From Syntrophus aciditrophicus SB (GTDB taxonomy: Bacteria > Desulfobacterota > Syntrophia > Syntrophales > Syntrophaceae): DNA of 64,000 bases. The stretch is taken from assembly GCF_000013405.1 (NCBI RefSeq), contig NC_007759.1, positions 869,001-933,000 of the forward strand, written 5' to 3'. Positions 8,241-17,489 of the stretch are shown here, in pieces. Each line of letters opens with the position of its first letter. The stretch's first letter is position 1. The translations under genes and the position numbers were made by a program. The notes beneath the pieces are model-generated. The model did not search any database and was not told the DNA's origin. It was given only the letters and a program-made list of their open reading frames with translations.

Positions 8241-9323
8241 ATGGCCAAAATCGATGCTTTTTTCCAGTTGATGCACGAACAGGGCGCATCGGACCTGCAT
8301 CTCGTTTCCGGACAGCAGCCTGCCATCCGGATGCGCGGTGAACTGGAGCGGGTGAAATATAATATTCTGGATAACGATGAGCTGAAGGCGATGCTCTATG
8401 AAATCACGCCGGAACACAAAATCAAGCAGTTCGAGGAAACGGGGGATGTCGATTTTGCCTATGAAATTCCTGGTCTGGCCCGTTACCGCGCCAATTTTTT
8501 CGAACAGAAGTTCGGTGTGGCAGCCGTTTTCCGGGAAATTCCCAGCCAGATCCTGACCTGTGAGCAACTGGGACTGCCGCCCGTAGTTTCCAAACTGGCC
8601 ACGCTGCCCCGGGGGCTGGTTCTGGTGACCGGACCAACAGGCAGTGGAAAGTCAACGACCCTGGCAGCCATCATCGATCAAGCCAACCGCCTGCGGAAGG
8701 ATCACATCATCACCGTCGAAGATCCCATTGAATTCGTTCATCAGAGCCAGAGCTGCATCGTCAACCATCGGGAAGTCGGCATTCATACAAAGAGCTTTTC
8801 CGCGGCCCTGAGAGGCGCCCTGCGTGAAGACCCGGACATCATACTGGTCGGGGAAATGCGGGATCTGGAAACCATCTCCCTGGCTGTGGAAGCCGCCTCC
8901 ACCGGCCATCTCGTTTTCGGGACCCTTCATACCACGAGTGCGGCGAAAACAGTTGACCGGATCATCGAGGTGTTTCCTTCCAGTGAGCAGGCCCAGATCC
9001 GATCCACCCTGGCAGACGGTCTGAGGGCGATCATCGCCCAGGTGCTCTTCAAGAGGATCGACAGAAAGGGCCGATGCGCTGCTCTGGAAATCCTCATAGC
9101 CAATGCGGCCGTGCGCAATCTGATCCGCGAGTCAAAGACCTTCCAGATTCCATCCATGATCCAGACGGGCAAGAAGTACGGGATGCAGCTTCTCGATGAC
9201 GCCATCATGGAACTGTTCAATAAGGGATGGATCAGCGCCGATGAAGCCTACATGAAGTGCAACGACAAGACCAAATTCCGGCCGTTGTTGAAAAACCCGC
9301 CGACAGATTTTACGGAGGTCTAA
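8241..9323 (+). CDS. pilT: Type IV pilus retraction ATPase PilT
   Basis: 360 residues, the usual length for PilT. N-terminal PAS-like domain with GASDLHL at 15-21; Walker A GPTGSGKST at about 130-138; Asp box VEDPIEF; Walker B-type VGEMRD; His box GTLHTTSA. It would form a hexameric cytoplasmic motor that depolymerises pilin. The ATG is preceded by AAGGAG. It is the first gene of a likely three-gene unit with a second PilT paralogue at 9414 and a receiver-like protein at 10718; pilin and assembly genes are not in the window. Confidence 0.95.
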   Translation: MAKIDAFFQLMHEQGASDLHLVSGQQPAIRMRGELERVKYNILDNDELKAMLYEITPEHKIKQFEETGDVDFAYEIPGLARYRANFFEQKFGVAAVFREIPSQILTCEQLGLPPVVSKLATLPRGLVLVTGPTGSGKSTTLAAIIDQANRLRKDHIITVEDPIEFVHQSQSCIVNHREVGIHTKSFSAALRGALREDPDIILVGEMRDLETISLAVEAASTGHLVFGTLHTTSAAKTVDRIIEVFPSSEQAQIRSTLADGLRAIIAQVLFKRIDRKGRCAALEILIANAAVRNLIRESKTFQIPSMIQTGKKYGMQLLDDAIMELFNKGWISADEAYMKCNDKTKFRPLLKNPPTDFTEV

Positions 9324-9413
9324 CCCTGGCGGTTATCCGTATGAACCGCGGCACAAGAGATTCTTTCGGGATTGGAGAGCGTTCTCCCTACCCGTTTTTC
9401 AGGAGGCGTGAAC

Positions 9414-10586
9414 ATGCGAAGGCAGGAACTGGATTATATTTTGACGAAAATGCTGGATGCATACGACAATGTGTCCGATTTGAATATGACCGTGGGCAAA
9501 CCCTTTCAGGTGGAGAGTTCCGGGCAGTTGACCGCTGTGGATTTTGATCCGCCCTGTGAAAAACTGACCCCCTTTCAGACGGAGACCATCGCCCTGAATC
9601 TGATCAACGGGGACCGCCGCCTGACGGAAACTCTCGTTGCCGAGGGTTCCTGCGATTCCTCCTATACTCTGCAGGGTAAGGCCCGTTTCCGGGTCAATAT
9701 TTTTTCCCAGCGGGGAAATTATTCCATTGTCCTGCGGAAGCTGGAAACCCGCATTCCAACCCTTCAGGATCTGAATCTGCCGGAGGCCTTCGAGAAAATG
9801 GCCCAGGAAAAAAACGGCATCATTCTCGTGACCGGGGCGACGGGAAGCGGAAAGTCCACATCCCTGGCCGCGATGCTCAACGAGATCAACGAACGGAAGT
9901 CGGTCCATGTAGTGACCCTGGAAGACCCCGTGGAATTCGTTCATCCACACAAGCAGGCGACCTTCAATCAACGGGAAATGGGGACGGATTTTGACACCTT
10001 TGCCAACGGCCTCCGGGCGGCTCTCCGTCAGGCCCCCAAGGTGATCCTCGTCGGGGAAATGAGGGATCGGGAGACTGTTGAAATTGCCCTGTCCGCTGCG
10101 GAGACCGGACATCTTGTCGTCAGCACCCTGCACACTGTGGATGCGGGGCAGACCATCAACCGCATTTTAGGAATGTTTTCCATTGAGGAGGAGCGCCAGA
10201 TCCGCATCCGTCTGGCCGATACGGTGCGCTGGATTGTATGCCAGCGGCTGCTGCCCAAGGAGGGTGGGGGCCGGGTGGCGGCTTTTGAAGTGATGGGGAA
10301 CAATCTGCGCGTGAAGGACACAATTCTGAACGGCGAATCGGAAGGCAAAACCTTTTATGAAATCATTCAGGCCGGCAAGGCCTTCGGGATGGTCACGTTC
10401 GATGATTACATCGTGGAGTTGTACCAGCGCGGCCTGGTCAGTGAAGAGACGGCCAAGGCCTATGCCTCCAACAAGGGCGTTGTGGGTCGAGGGATCGATT
10501 CGGTCAAGAGCGCCAAGGGTGAGGCGACGACCAGCCTGGGTAAACTGGAGGTCGATACAAGCTATGGAAAACAGAAGAGGTTTTAA
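9414..10586 (+). CDS. PilT/PilU-type ATPase (second paralogue)
   Basis: 390 residues. Same fold as the preceding gene: Walker A GATGSGKST at about 141-149, EDPVEFVHP Asp box, VGEMRD, and STLHTVDA His box. The N-terminal domain diverges (VSDLNMTVGKP in place of ASDLHL), like PilU and other accessory retraction ATPases. ATG 9414 is chosen because AGGAGG lies just upstream; an in-frame upstream ATG at 9372 has no ribosome site. About 90 bases after pilT on the same strand, so probably co-transcribed. Whether it acts with PilT in a retraction complex is inference. Confidence 0.9.
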   Translation: MRRQELDYILTKMLDAYDNVSDLNMTVGKPFQVESSGQLTAVDFDPPCEKLTPFQTETIALNLINGDRRLTETLVAEGSCDSSYTLQGKARFRVNIFSQRGNYSIVLRKLETRIPTLQDLNLPEAFEKMAQEKNGIILVTGATGSGKSTSLAAMLNEINERKSVHVVTLEDPVEFVHPHKQATFNQREMGTDFDTFANGLRAALRQAPKVILVGEMRDRETVEIALSAAETGHLVVSTLHTVDAGQTINRILGMFSIEEERQIRIRLADTVRWIVCQRLLPKEGGGRVAAFEVMGNNLRVKDTILNGESEGKTFYEIIQAGKAFGMVTFDDYIVELYQRGLVSEETAKAYASNKGVVGRGIDSVKSAKGEATTSLGKLEVDTSYGKQKRF

Positions 10587-10717
10587 AAGTTCCAGCCGGC
10601 CGGATAAAGTTATTCTCATGGCATGTTCAGAGAATTCAGTCTGTTTACAACTGCACGACTTTGTCCAAAATTCCGGCAAACAGGACGGTCGGGCGATGGA
10701 TACAGGGAGGAGAAAGG

Positions 10718-11233
10718 ATGATGGAGGAAGGCAAAACCCTTTTTAATGAAGTGGCATCCGGTTCTTACGATGCCTCAGATCGGCCTTTTGATTTTGTGAC
10801 GGAACAGGGAGAAACGGCTCTCGTTTGTGAATCCGATCCCGGCCTGAAGGATAAAACAGGGCAGGCCCTTTTTTCCCTGGGCTATTCGGTGAAGGAGGCG
10901 GAATCCGTCAGGGATGCCCTCAAAAAGATGCGTTTTCACGTCTTCGATGTCATTGTCGTCAATGCAGATTTCGATGAGGGAAAGGGCGCCCGTGAACTTC
11001 TGACGGCTCTCGAATTGCTGGATGTGTCCATCCGGAGACGGATATTCGTCACTCTTGTCGGCGACTCTTTCCGCACCAGGGACAGCATGGCGGCCTTCCA
11101 CCGGAGCGTCAATCTGGTTGTTCATACCGGGGATCTCAATGAACTGGGGACCATTGTCAAAAACGGTGTGCAGGAAAACAAGGCCTTTTATCATACCTAT
11201 ATGGAAGCCCTGAGAAAAATGGGGAGATCATAA
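10718..11233 (+). CDS. Degenerate CheY-like receiver protein
   Basis: 171 residues from ATG 10718, preceded by GGGAGGAGAAAGG. The middle part reads like a receiver domain: LVCESDPGLKDK (strand 1 and acidic end), a YSVKEAESVRDALKKM helix, VIVVNADF (strand 3), and IFVTLVGDS (strand 4). The phospho-acceptor aspartate appears to be Asn82 and the acidic pocket is reduced, so it is probably not phosphorylated by the usual route. Flanked by pilT paralogues on the same strand, it may regulate pilus retraction, but this is inference from position only. No output domain is visible. Confidence 0.65.
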   Translation: MMEEGKTLFNEVASGSYDASDRPFDFVTEQGETALVCESDPGLKDKTGQALFSLGYSVKEAESVRDALKKMRFHVFDVIVVNADFDEGKGARELLTALELLDVSIRRRIFVTLVGDSFRTRDSMAAFHRSVNLVVHTGDLNELGTIVKNGVQENKAFYHTYMEALRKMGRS

Positions 11234-11534
11234 AGATAAACGGGAAGAATCTTCAGATATTCAGAAGGCAGAGCCTGCAGGTCGCACTGATTTTCAGAAG
11301 CGGATTTATTGCATGTGAGTCCAGTCATTCATCGATGTCCATCCACCCTGCCTGTGTGAGCTGTTCTGCCGGGCGGGGTGGCCTTTGGCCCTGATCGCCA
11401 CTTCCCATCGGATATTTTCATTGACACGCCATTGCGTTTCCCATAATGTCTGCTCGCCGGTATAATAAATCAAGATATCATACTTGGATTGGAGGCTGCG
11501 CAAAGCGTACCAGCCACCTCCCGCAGAAAGTGAC
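11234..11534. other. Intergenic region before the glycan cluster
   Basis: About 300 bases with no gene recognised. It separates the pilus-related genes from the glycan genes and contains the promoter candidate at 11438-11466 and an unpaired TTGACA at 11421. Confidence 0.5.
11438..11466 (+). promoter_or_regulatory. Candidate promoter of the glycan cluster
   Basis: Perfect TATAAT at 11461-11466 with TTCCCA (four of six matches) 17 bases upstream. Placed 70 bases before the ATG at 11535. Confidence 0.45.
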
Positions 11535-12674
11535 ATGATTTCTAAAGATATAATAAAGACTTCATCTCAACCCATTATTGTCAAACTGATGGCCCGCATG
11601 TCGCCGGATTCCATGGAGCAACACTTTCGCCGTCAACTTCCCGATGGCGACGGCCTATGGGGAAGATGCCGTTTCGTTTTCGACGCTGCCGCGGAAGAAT
11701 ATGACTGGCTGGTGGTTTATCACGATCTGTATCGTGCACCCGGTTCACTGAGCATTGAAAAGCTTCGCTGCCCCCGCGAAAAGACCATTCTCATCACCAC
11801 CGAGCCGTCAACGATTACGGTTTACGGGAAAGATTACCTGCGTCAATATGGTACGGTCATTACATTTCAGGAACCCTGGGTGATTTCTCATCCCAATGCT
11901 GTCTTCACCCAGCCGGGGCTTGTCTGGTTTTACGGATTTCCCGATTCCGGGGGACACATCCGTTCCTATGATGAACTGCGCGTTGCTGAACCGCCTGAAA
12001 AAAACAAATTGATTTCTACGGTCTGTTCGAGCAGGAAAGGAGCGCTGACCCTTCATTCCCGGCGGGTCCGCTTTACAGAGCAGCTCAAGTCGGCTATTCC
12101 GGAACTGGATATATTCGGCCACGGCGTTAAGCCCATGTCCGACAAGGCCGAAGCCCTGGATCCTTACCAGTATCATATCACCATTGAAAATCATGTCTAT
12201 CCGCACCATCTGACTGAAAAGCTGCCTGATGCGTTTCTCGGTTACACTCTGCCGTTTTATCATGGCAGCCCCAACGCGGCAGACTATTTTCCCCCGGAAA
12301 GCTTTATTTACATCGATATCAGGGATTTTAAAAGATCCCGGGATATTATTCGAAGCACGATTGCCAACAACGAGTATCAGGACCGACTGCCATACATCAT
12401 TGAAGCCCGCCGCAGGGTGCTTGATGAGCACAATATTTTTGCTCTCCTGGACCGTTATATCAGCAAAACCGACGGGAGATTCAGCGCGAAGACTCAAAGC
12501 GGCGCTGATCAATTCATCATGAATCGGCAGACCCTCCGGCTGAAAAAACCTCTGATCGGAATTCGAAGTCTGGCAGAAAAAGCCGTGACAAAAGGAAAAC
12601 TCCGATTCCTTAAATGCCGAAGCTATTTATTGTCCAGAGACACAATGGACACTTTTTCACTGCGGGGAAATTGA
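11535..12674 (+). CDS. GT10-like (fucosyltransferase-fold) glycosyltransferase
   Basis: 379 residues from ATG 11535; an in-frame TTG at 11484 could add 17 residues. The C-terminal half has the GT10 pattern: YQYHITIENH, then LTEKLPDAFLGYTLPFYHGSP and FPPESFIYIDIRDF, the nucleotide-sugar-binding region of alpha-1,3-fucosyltransferases. The N-terminal half is more variable, with VVYHDL and TTEPSTI resembling the acceptor-side domain. It probably transfers fucose or a related deoxyhexose to lipopolysaccharide or another surface glycan; the sugar cannot be assigned from sequence. First gene of the glycan cluster running to 17322. Confidence 0.75.
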   Translation: MISKDIIKTSSQPIIVKLMARMSPDSMEQHFRRQLPDGDGLWGRCRFVFDAAAEEYDWLVVYHDLYRAPGSLSIEKLRCPREKTILITTEPSTITVYGKDYLRQYGTVITFQEPWVISHPNAVFTQPGLVWFYGFPDSGGHIRSYDELRVAEPPEKNKLISTVCSSRKGALTLHSRRVRFTEQLKSAIPELDIFGHGVKPMSDKAEALDPYQYHITIENHVYPHHLTEKLPDAFLGYTLPFYHGSPNAADYFPPESFIYIDIRDFKRSRDIIRSTIANNEYQDRLPYIIEARRRVLDEHNIFALLDRYISKTDGRFSAKTQSGADQFIMNRQTLRLKKPLIGIRSLAEKAVTKGKLRFLKCRSYLLSRDTMDTFSLRGN

Positions 12675-12829
12675 AGATTGCATCCGTGGTCTGCAGCAGC
12701 TCCTGCATTCCGTGCCTTCCCGATAAATTCTTGTGGGCGCATTCTGCTTATCAGATAACATGATCAAAGTACGGATATCCCCTTGCTTTAAAAAATGATG
12801 ACTCCGTATTTCATTCATAAAAGAGGTCA

Positions 12830-13792
12830 ATGAAAATGACGCCCTTGAAGGTAGTTGCATTTTTCGATGGAAGACCCGGACATGAGAAACAGACCCACGG
12901 CGTCGTCAATGCCCTTGCACGGCGGACTCCAATCGAGATCGTAGAAAAGCGGCACGTAACGCCCCTGGTTTCGTCAACCCTGATCAACTGGGGCCGCTGG
13001 TTGGCGGTAATGTTCCCAGGCGCGGGAAGCGGGCAATCCGGTCCCGTGGATCTCATCGTGGGAACAGGCACCCATGTGCACATCCCGATGCTTTTGTTAA
13101 AGAGAAGTCGGGGTGGCAGGACCGTGACGTGCATGACGCCGGATGTTCTGCTGAGAAGGCATATGGATCTCTGTTTTGTCCCCGTGCATGATCAGGTGAG
13201 GCCAGACCGCAATATCTTCACTACGATCGGTCCGCCGGGCATCTCGACCGACAGAGGAATCCATGAAAGCGACAGGGGACTGATTCTGATCGGCGGCATT
13301 GATCCTAAAAGTCATGTGTGGGATTCCGAAGAGGTCTTTTCCCAGGTCAAGGCGGTGATAGAAAAGGATGCTTCGAAGAAGTGGACTATCACCTCCTCAC
13401 CAAGAACGCCGGAAGAGATGTGCGTGCTGCTGGAACGTTTTGCCGCCGGGCGTCAGGGTGTCAGCTTTTTTCCGGCACGTGAGACGCCGCGAGGATGGAT
13501 TGAAGAAGCGTATGATCGCAATGAATGCGTCTGGGTTACAGCAGACAGTGTTTCCATGGTTTATGAAGCCCTGACTGCCGGGTGTCGCGTCGGTATTTTC
13601 CCCATGAGATGGAAAAAGAAAAAGGGAAAATTCCATCGAAGCGAGCAATACCTGATAGAAAATGGCATGGTGACGAATTTTGAAGCATGGATTTCCGGAA
13701 AAAGCAGGATGAAAAAACCGGAACCGCTTAACGAAGCCGCGCGGTGCGCGGAGGAAATATTGAAACGATGGTGGCCGGAACGATTAAAGTAG
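12830..13792 (+). CDS. ELM1/GtrOC1-like putative glycosyltransferase
   Basis: 320 residues matching the mitochondrial-fission ELM1 family (DUF1022): an N-terminal FDGRPGHEKQTHG, a central VGTGTHVHIPML, and C-terminal TADSVSMVYEALTAG followed by KGKFHRSEQYL. The bacterial members, such as GtrOC1, sit in lipopolysaccharide modification loci and are thought to be GT-B glycosyltransferases, although activity is poorly established. The gene overlaps the next glycosyltransferase (start 13768) by 25 bases, indicating a shared operon. AGAGGT lies just before the ATG. Confidence 0.8.
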   Translation: MKMTPLKVVAFFDGRPGHEKQTHGVVNALARRTPIEIVEKRHVTPLVSSTLINWGRWLAVMFPGAGSGQSGPVDLIVGTGTHVHIPMLLLKRSRGGRTVTCMTPDVLLRRHMDLCFVPVHDQVRPDRNIFTTIGPPGISTDRGIHESDRGLILIGGIDPKSHVWDSEEVFSQVKAVIEKDASKKWTITSSPRTPEEMCVLLERFAAGRQGVSFFPARETPRGWIEEAYDRNECVWVTADSVSMVYEALTAGCRVGIFPMRWKKKKGKFHRSEQYLIENGMVTNFEAWISGKSRMKKPEPLNEAARCAEEILKRWWPERLK

Positions 13793-14925
13793 TTCAGATG
13801 CTGCCTGATCTGAATGAAGGAGGAGTGGAAAAAGGCACTTTGGAACTGGGTGCTTTTCTGACTGAGTCGGGTCACCAGTCCATTGTCATTTCCGGCGGTG
13901 GCCGCATGGTTTCCCAGCTGGAGAGCGAGGGAAGCCGCCATCTGACCTGGCCGCATATCGGGGAAAAAAGCCCAAGGTGCCTGAACTATTTCTTCCCGCT
14001 CCGGCGATTTCTTCTCAAAGAGGGGGTGGATATTGTTCATCTGCGTTCCAGGCTGCCGGCCTGGGTCGCCTTTCTTGCATGGAAGAGCCTGCCTGTAAAA
14101 AGACGTCCTGTTCTGATCACAACCTTTCACGGCTTCTATTCCGTAAATTTTTACAGTGCCATCATGACCAGAGGTGAACGGATCATCGCCGTCTCCAAAA
14201 CCATTGCCGATCACATCAGGGAAGCATATGACGTGGCAGCGGAGAGAATCGTACTGATTCCAAGAGGTCTTGACGAGGAACAGTTCAATCCGGAAAACGT
14301 GACGGTTGAACGCATCCGCAATCTGAAAGAACGCTGGGGATTGAATGGCAATACGGATCCGGTTGTAATGCTTCCCGGAAGAGTGACCAGGTTGAAGGGA
14401 CAGGATGTATTCCTGCAAAGCCTTGCCGGGATAAAAGAGTTGCCCTGGAAAGCGATCATGGTCGGTGAATCGGATGCAACATCGGAATATACGCGGATCC
14501 TTGAAAAAATGGTTGGCGACCCGGATCTCAGGGAAAGGGTAAAGTTCGTCGGGCATTGCAGCGATATGCCAGCAGCCATGACGCTGGCAGACATCGTGGT
14601 TTCGACGTCGACGAAACCGGAATCGTTCGGGAGAACTTCGGTCGAGGCTCAGGCAATGAGAAAACCTGTGATTGTATCTGCCCATGGGGGCAGTCTGGAA
14701 ACCGTTCTGGACGGGAAAACGGGCTGGCATGTGAAGCCCGGGGATTCCGAAGCGCTTTCCGCCTGCCTGCGCATTGCTCTTTCAGATGAAAGTGTCCGGA
14801 AAAAGATGGGTGTAGAAGGAAGAAAATGGGTGGTCAGTCAATTCACTGTTACAAAGATGTGCGAAAAAACAGTCGCCCTCTATCAGGAACTGCTTTTGAG
14901 GAAGAGTAGCTGGTCTCAGATATGA
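13768..14925 (+). CDS. Family 4 glycosyltransferase
   Basis: 385 residues with a GT-B fold. The N-terminal MLPDLNEGGVEKGTLELG is the glycine-rich acceptor-side loop of GT4 enzymes; the C-terminal domain has LPGRVTRLKGQDVFL, a GHCSDMPAAMTLADIVVSTS stretch and the ESFGRTSVEAQAM motif that binds the nucleotide-sugar donor. ATG 13768 is preferred to GTG 13744 because of GGAGG upstream, though the spacing is long. It overlaps both neighbours (start inside the ELM1-like gene, ATGA overlap with the next gene at 14922), so translation is coupled. Donor sugar unknown. Confidence 0.87.
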   Translation: MVAGTIKVVQMLPDLNEGGVEKGTLELGAFLTESGHQSIVISGGGRMVSQLESEGSRHLTWPHIGEKSPRCLNYFFPLRRFLLKEGVDIVHLRSRLPAWVAFLAWKSLPVKRRPVLITTFHGFYSVNFYSAIMTRGERIIAVSKTIADHIREAYDVAAERIVLIPRGLDEEQFNPENVTVERIRNLKERWGLNGNTDPVVMLPGRVTRLKGQDVFLQSLAGIKELPWKAIMVGESDATSEYTRILEKMVGDPDLRERVKFVGHCSDMPAAMTLADIVVSTSTKPESFGRTSVEAQAMRKPVIVSAHGGSLETVLDGKTGWHVKPGDSEALSACLRIALSDESVRKKMGVEGRKWVVSQFTVTKMCEKTVALYQELLLRKSSWSQI

Positions 14926-16064
14926 AAGAGGTTTTTTTTCAGAAATCGAGGCCGAACATCGGGTTCCAGAGAAATCTTATCAATTCAGGAGAATGGTGCC
15001 GCATGTCTTCGCTGCTGTGGTGGGGCCGCTCTGACCGGGATTATTCCCGGAATCGCATCGTGTTGACATTACTGTCAGAGATGGGATTTCAAATTCAATA
15101 TTTCCACCCCCGCTCCAGCTATACCGGCTTTATGGAGGCACATTTCCATGACTTCGAAAAGCCCGATGTGATATGGGTGCCCTGCTTCCGGCAAAAGGAT
15201 ATTTTGTCCGCATCCCGCTGGGCAAAAAAATGGAACATTCCTCTTATTGTTGATCCTTTGATTTCCGCGTATGAAAAAGAGGTTTTTGAACGCAACAAAT
15301 GGAGCCCTGAATCACGTAAGGCAGAAAAAAGAAGGTTGTGGGAAGCCGATCTGTTTTCTCTTGCCGATGTCGTCGTTGCCGATACGCCTGCGCATGCAGA
15401 ATTTTTTTCAGAAACCCTTGGAGTGAATCCGCGGATGCTTTCCGTACTTTATGTAAGTGCGGAAACCGATTTCTTTAAATCGGCATCTTCAGAAAGAAAT
15501 CCTGCTTCCGGCCGGCATGAAATTCTGTTTTATGGAAGTTTTCTGCAGCTTCAGGGCGTGGATACGATTGTGCAGGCTGCAGGAATCTTTCCTGACATGA
15601 ATGTCCGGTGGGTACTGCTGGGTGATGGAGAGTTGAAGCCGGCGATGGAAAAGGCGGCCAGGAGGCATAAGAACATTGCCTTTGAACCGTGGATACCCTA
15701 TGCGAGTCTGCCGAGTAGAATAGCGCAGGCCGATATATTACTTGGAATCTTCGGTTCCACAAAGAAAGCGGAACTTGTCATACCCAACAAGATGTTCCAG
15801 GCCATGGCGGCCGGCAAACCCGTAATCACAAGGTATTCAAAAGCCTATCCTCCGGACATGTTCGCGTCGGACGTGATCGGATGGGTTCCCTGCGGGGATC
15901 CTGCATCACTCGCGGAAAAGGTGCGGGAATGGATAAGGGAACCGGAGAAGCTTGCACAAAGAGGAGAAAAAACAAGGGAACTTTTTGACAGGTTTTTTAG
16001 TAAGGAAAAAATGAAGGAAATGCTCAGCAATATACTCTCAAAGGCATCAGGTGAGAATTTCTGA
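14922..16064 (+). CDS. Glycosyltransferase (GT4-like)
   Basis: 380 residues. C-terminal domain with FYGSFLQLQGVDTIVQA, WVLLGDGELKPAMEK, and NKMFQAMAAGKPVI, the donor-binding pattern of GT4/GT1-type transferases. The N-terminal domain (ASRWAKKWNIPLIVDP) resembles capsule and LPS transferases with a Rossmann-like acceptor side. The start ATG overlaps the preceding stop as ATGA, and its own end overlaps the next gene by 14 bases. Part of the surface-glycan operon; sugar unknown. Confidence 0.82.
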   Translation: MKEVFFQKSRPNIGFQRNLINSGEWCRMSSLLWWGRSDRDYSRNRIVLTLLSEMGFQIQYFHPRSSYTGFMEAHFHDFEKPDVIWVPCFRQKDILSASRWAKKWNIPLIVDPLISAYEKEVFERNKWSPESRKAEKRRLWEADLFSLADVVVADTPAHAEFFSETLGVNPRMLSVLYVSAETDFFKSASSERNPASGRHEILFYGSFLQLQGVDTIVQAAGIFPDMNVRWVLLGDGELKPAMEKAARRHKNIAFEPWIPYASLPSRIAQADILLGIFGSTKKAELVIPNKMFQAMAAGKPVITRYSKAYPPDMFASDVIGWVPCGDPASLAEKVREWIREPEKLAQRGEKTRELFDRFFSKEKMKEMLSNILSKASGENF

Positions 16065-17322
16065 GATGGTTCTGCAGAGTGACCGGCGATGGGCGATATC
16101 ACTTGACAGATTCTGCATGATCATGGGTTCTTTACTGCCTGCCGGTATCGTCGCCGGCAATGCCGGCTTTGAGTCCATAATCATCCTGGTCGATATGGCA
16201 TGGATCCTCCGCTGGGTTCTGTTAAAGGAAAATCCCCTTCAGAAACAGATAATCATCCATCCTTTAATCCTCCCGTGGATTTTCTGGTTCGGGACTATGA
16301 TTGTCAGTCTTCTTATCAATGGTCAGGAAATCGGCGGGTGGGGTCATGACATCGCTTTTATAAGATACCTGCTTTTTGTTGTCGCATTGATTGATATTTC
16401 GCAACGACTTCCGGTTCAGAAATATTTGATTGTGGGTATGGGGGTGGGAGTTGTCTGGGCTGTAATCAATCTCCTGTCCGCGCACATTATCGGTTATGAT
16501 CTATTTGGTCGCCCCCTGATTCGATATGCCGGAAAGCTTAAGGAAAGCGCCCGTATTGCGGGACTGTTCGCTTATGTTGCACCTTTTTTCCTGGGATGGG
16601 CGGTTTCAGATAAAAACATGACCACAAGACGCAGGATTTTTATTGCAGTCGCGGGTGCGTTCGCCCTTGTTCTGGTTTTACAAACGAATATAAGAACCAC
16701 TTTTTTAGCAAGCGCAGCAGGCATAGCCATATATTTAATTTATTTTCTTTATAAAAAAAGCAGGTGGACCATTGTCATCCCGGCGCTTTTTTTTGCAGGG
16801 ATTGCGCTCATTGCCAAATTCTGGATACCCTATTTCAACGATCTAAGCAGTATCTACGATAGAATTTATATCTGGAAAGTCGCTCTGGCCATGTGGCAGG
16901 AACACCCGCTGTTTGGTGTCGGTGTCGGTTCGTTCCAGGATGCATATAAATCTGTAGCAGCATCGGGAATCGTCGCGCCGTTTGTCGCCCCTGACGGAAA
17001 CATTTTCAGCGCTCCCGAGGCGGCGCATGCCCATAATTTTTTACTGATGCTGCTTGCCTGTGGTGGAATTGCCGGTTTCTCGATGTTTGTATGGCTTTTT
17101 GTCAATGCCGTGCGGCGGATGTACAGGAAGCCGGATGGATGGCGAATTGGCCTTATTTCCTGGCCGGTTGTGGCTCTGCTTATTGGACTGACAGGCTGGA
17201 GTGTCTATTCCGACTGGTATCAGGCTGTGTTTGCCTATTTTATTGTTTTAGCCGGTTGTTGTGATGAATTGAGAGGGCCTGATCCGCGCCACTCTGAACC
17301 AGGAAAACGGAGATGTGGATGA
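16051..17322 (+). CDS. O-antigen ligase-like membrane protein
   Basis: 423 residues, about eleven hydrophobic helices, from a GTG start at 16051 inside the end of the preceding gene. The C-terminal half has the Wzy_C/WaaL pattern: a large periplasmic loop between helices, with IYIWKVALAMWQEHPLFGVG and a later HAHNFLL, the H-x2-N-type motif of O-antigen ligases. It would join polysaccharide to lipid A-core in the inner membrane, or polymerise O-units; the two cannot be told apart reliably here. Placed after four transferases, it fits completion of a surface glycan. Confidence 0.82.
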   Translation: MRISEMVLQSDRRWAISLDRFCMIMGSLLPAGIVAGNAGFESIIILVDMAWILRWVLLKENPLQKQIIIHPLILPWIFWFGTMIVSLLINGQEIGGWGHDIAFIRYLLFVVALIDISQRLPVQKYLIVGMGVGVVWAVINLLSAHIIGYDLFGRPLIRYAGKLKESARIAGLFAYVAPFFLGWAVSDKNMTTRRRIFIAVAGAFALVLVLQTNIRTTFLASAAGIAIYLIYFLYKKSRWTIVIPALFFAGIALIAKFWIPYFNDLSSIYDRIYIWKVALAMWQEHPLFGVGVGSFQDAYKSVAASGIVAPFVAPDGNIFSAPEAAHAHNFLLMLLACGGIAGFSMFVWLFVNAVRRMYRKPDGWRIGLISWPVVALLIGLTGWSVYSDWYQAVFAYFIVLAGCCDELRGPDPRHSEPGKRRCG

Positions 17323-17489
17323 TGAACGGAAATACAATGAAGAGCATCGTGAATTGCCGGGTTAGAGAACCTAATGCAAGAAAAGTTCAAGAACCGGGTT
17401 TTAGAAAGTTGTAACCCAAGAAACATCCCCTGTAATATGAAAGAAATCATTTCAACTATGTATCGTTGAATTTTCCAAAATAACAATAG

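Noticed and set aside
17319-17414. A 31-codon frame overlapping the ligase stop as ATGATGA
   Set aside because: No ribosome site, no recognisable features, and short overlaps of this kind arise by chance.
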